Positions 63,320-64,000 of a DNA stretch of 64,000 nucleotides are shown here, piece after piece. Position 1 is the first letter of the stretch. Each line of letters begins with the position of its first letter. The notes beneath the pieces were generated by a model. That model searched no databases and was not told the DNA's origin. It saw nothing but the letters and a program-made list of their open reading frames with translations. The stretch is from Meloidogyne chitwoodi (lineage: Eukaryota > Nematoda > Chromadorea > Rhabditida > Meloidogynidae), in contig JACZZP010000008.1 of NCBI GenBank assembly GCA_015183035.1, positions 124,001 to 188,000 of the forward strand, given 5' to 3'. Position numbers and translations under genes: made by a program.

Positions 63320-63897
63320 TTGACGATATTTATTTCAAAAATCATTAATATATATTTCCCGTGTAATTATAAAATAATTTCAATATAAATAAATTTTTTT
63401 AAACCTAAATAAATTTTTTTAAACCTTTTTTTTGATATTTATTATTCATTAAATTCGCAAAAAATTATTTTAAAAAATTAGCTAAAATTTAAAAATTATT
63501 TAAAAATCAACATTCGTCATTCATTGATATTAAAATATTTTTTAATCTCCACAACAGTTTCAATAAACAGGTTTTAAAGGGAGAAAGAGAACAAATCGAT
63601 TGGGCGCATATTTCATAACTGAACAAATTTTAAAATATTTATTTTAGTATTATTTTCATATTTTTTGAATAAACAAAAAAGAAGAAAATGCTCATTAATT
63701 TTTTACTAATTATTCTTGCTAAAATATTAAATTAGTAAAAAAAGGCTGTTTCAGTGCAAGGCTTCAAATTAATGTTTTATTTTAATTTATTATTTAATTT
63801 TATTTTTGTTTTGATTGTTCAGAGTAAAATATTGGAAAAAGAAAAGGCAGGTAAGCCTTAGAATTTTAATTAAAAAATAATTAGTTTAAATTTCAAG
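63320..63897. other. Intergenic or 5' region of the phosphatase gene
   Basis: AT-rich. It contains a MITE-type end GGCTGTTTCAGTGCAAGG (63744-63761). Candidate leader exons (ATG at about 63688 or about 63774) do not join the RHGDRTP exon in phase by any GT-AG pair I tried. Confidence 0.45.
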
Positions 63898-64000
63898 GTG
63901 AGTACCCTTCGTTTTGTAACTGTTTTGTGGAGACATGGTGACAGAACGCCCACTTCAATTTTTCCTTCAGACAAAGAAAATACTTTAGATAAGATTAAGG
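63898..64000 (+). CDS. Histidine acid phosphatase, N-terminal fragment (continues beyond window)
   Basis: An acceptor (TTTCAAG) precedes STLRFVTVLWRHGDRTPTS and IFPSDKENTLDKIK, running off the window. RHGDRTP is the phosphohistidine motif (RHGxRxP) of the histidine acid phosphatase family, which hydrolyses phosphomonoesters, usually as secreted or lysosomal enzymes; nematodes have many. The upstream leader exon could not be placed with confidence. Confidence 0.8.
   Translation, partial: MSTLRFVTVLWRHGDRTPTSIFPSDKENTLDKIK

Overview
This is an extremely AT-rich eukaryotic window that reads as nematode, most likely a plant-parasitic root-knot nematode (Meloidogyne or a close relative). The evidence is: genes made of many small exons with short introns and TTTTCAG/TTTTAG-type acceptors; orthologues of nematode genes (acetyl-CoA carboxylase, an NR5A/FTZ-F1 nuclear receptor like nhr-25, a nematode-type ITP/CHH peptide, PAN, CUB and lustrin-type secreted proteins); and a secreted chorismate mutase, an enzyme known among animals essentially from plant-parasitic nematodes. 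Species assignment is inference. All gene models were spliced by eye from reading frame and GT-AG sites.

Layout. 1-4562 (+) is the 3' half of acetyl-CoA carboxylase. 5978-8056 (+) is an unrecognised secreted coiled-coil protein. 8330-9620 (+) is a secreted cysteine-rich lustrin-like protein. 9925-16468 (+) is a long secreted protein with galectin-like segments whose introns carry a 1.9-kb minisatellite, a fold-back element and a degenerate tRNA. 16758-19779 (-) is a PAN/Apple plus thrombospondin-like protein. 20976-22624 (-) is a MaoC-type peroxisomal hydratase. 23094-23623 and 24788-25319 (-) are small secreted proteins. 25827-27415 (-) is a D-aspartate/D-amino-acid oxidase with its segments in circularly permuted order. 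27822-29476 (-) is a CUB protein like SOL-1. 30371-33592 (+) is a type-B carboxylesterase whose catalytic-serine intron holds a transposon. 35192-37902 (+) is a C2H2 zinc-finger protein. 38436-39304 (-) is an ITP/CHH-like neuropeptide. 42211-52310 (-) is an nhr-25/FTZ-F1 orthologue spread over 10 kb. 56540-57277 (-) is a small unknown protein. 58375-60625 (-) is a GH18 chitinase. 61368-62339 (-) is the secreted chorismate mutase. 62777-63319 (+) is a small secreted, possibly neuropeptide, gene. 63898-64000 (+) is the start of a histidine acid phosphatase.

The genes do not form one pathway; this is ordinary gene-dense nematode sequence with many secreted products. Noncoding sequence is crowded with short repeats: arrays of the palindrome TTTCCGGAAA, a MITE-like family with ends near GGACGTTTCAGTGC and an internal ATTCGATAGAGAATT box, CGTTATAAG hairpins, several local minisatellites, a 22-base G tract and one 629-bp inverted-repeat transposon with 8-bp target duplications. 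The most unusual coding observation is the circularly permuted amino-acid oxidase.
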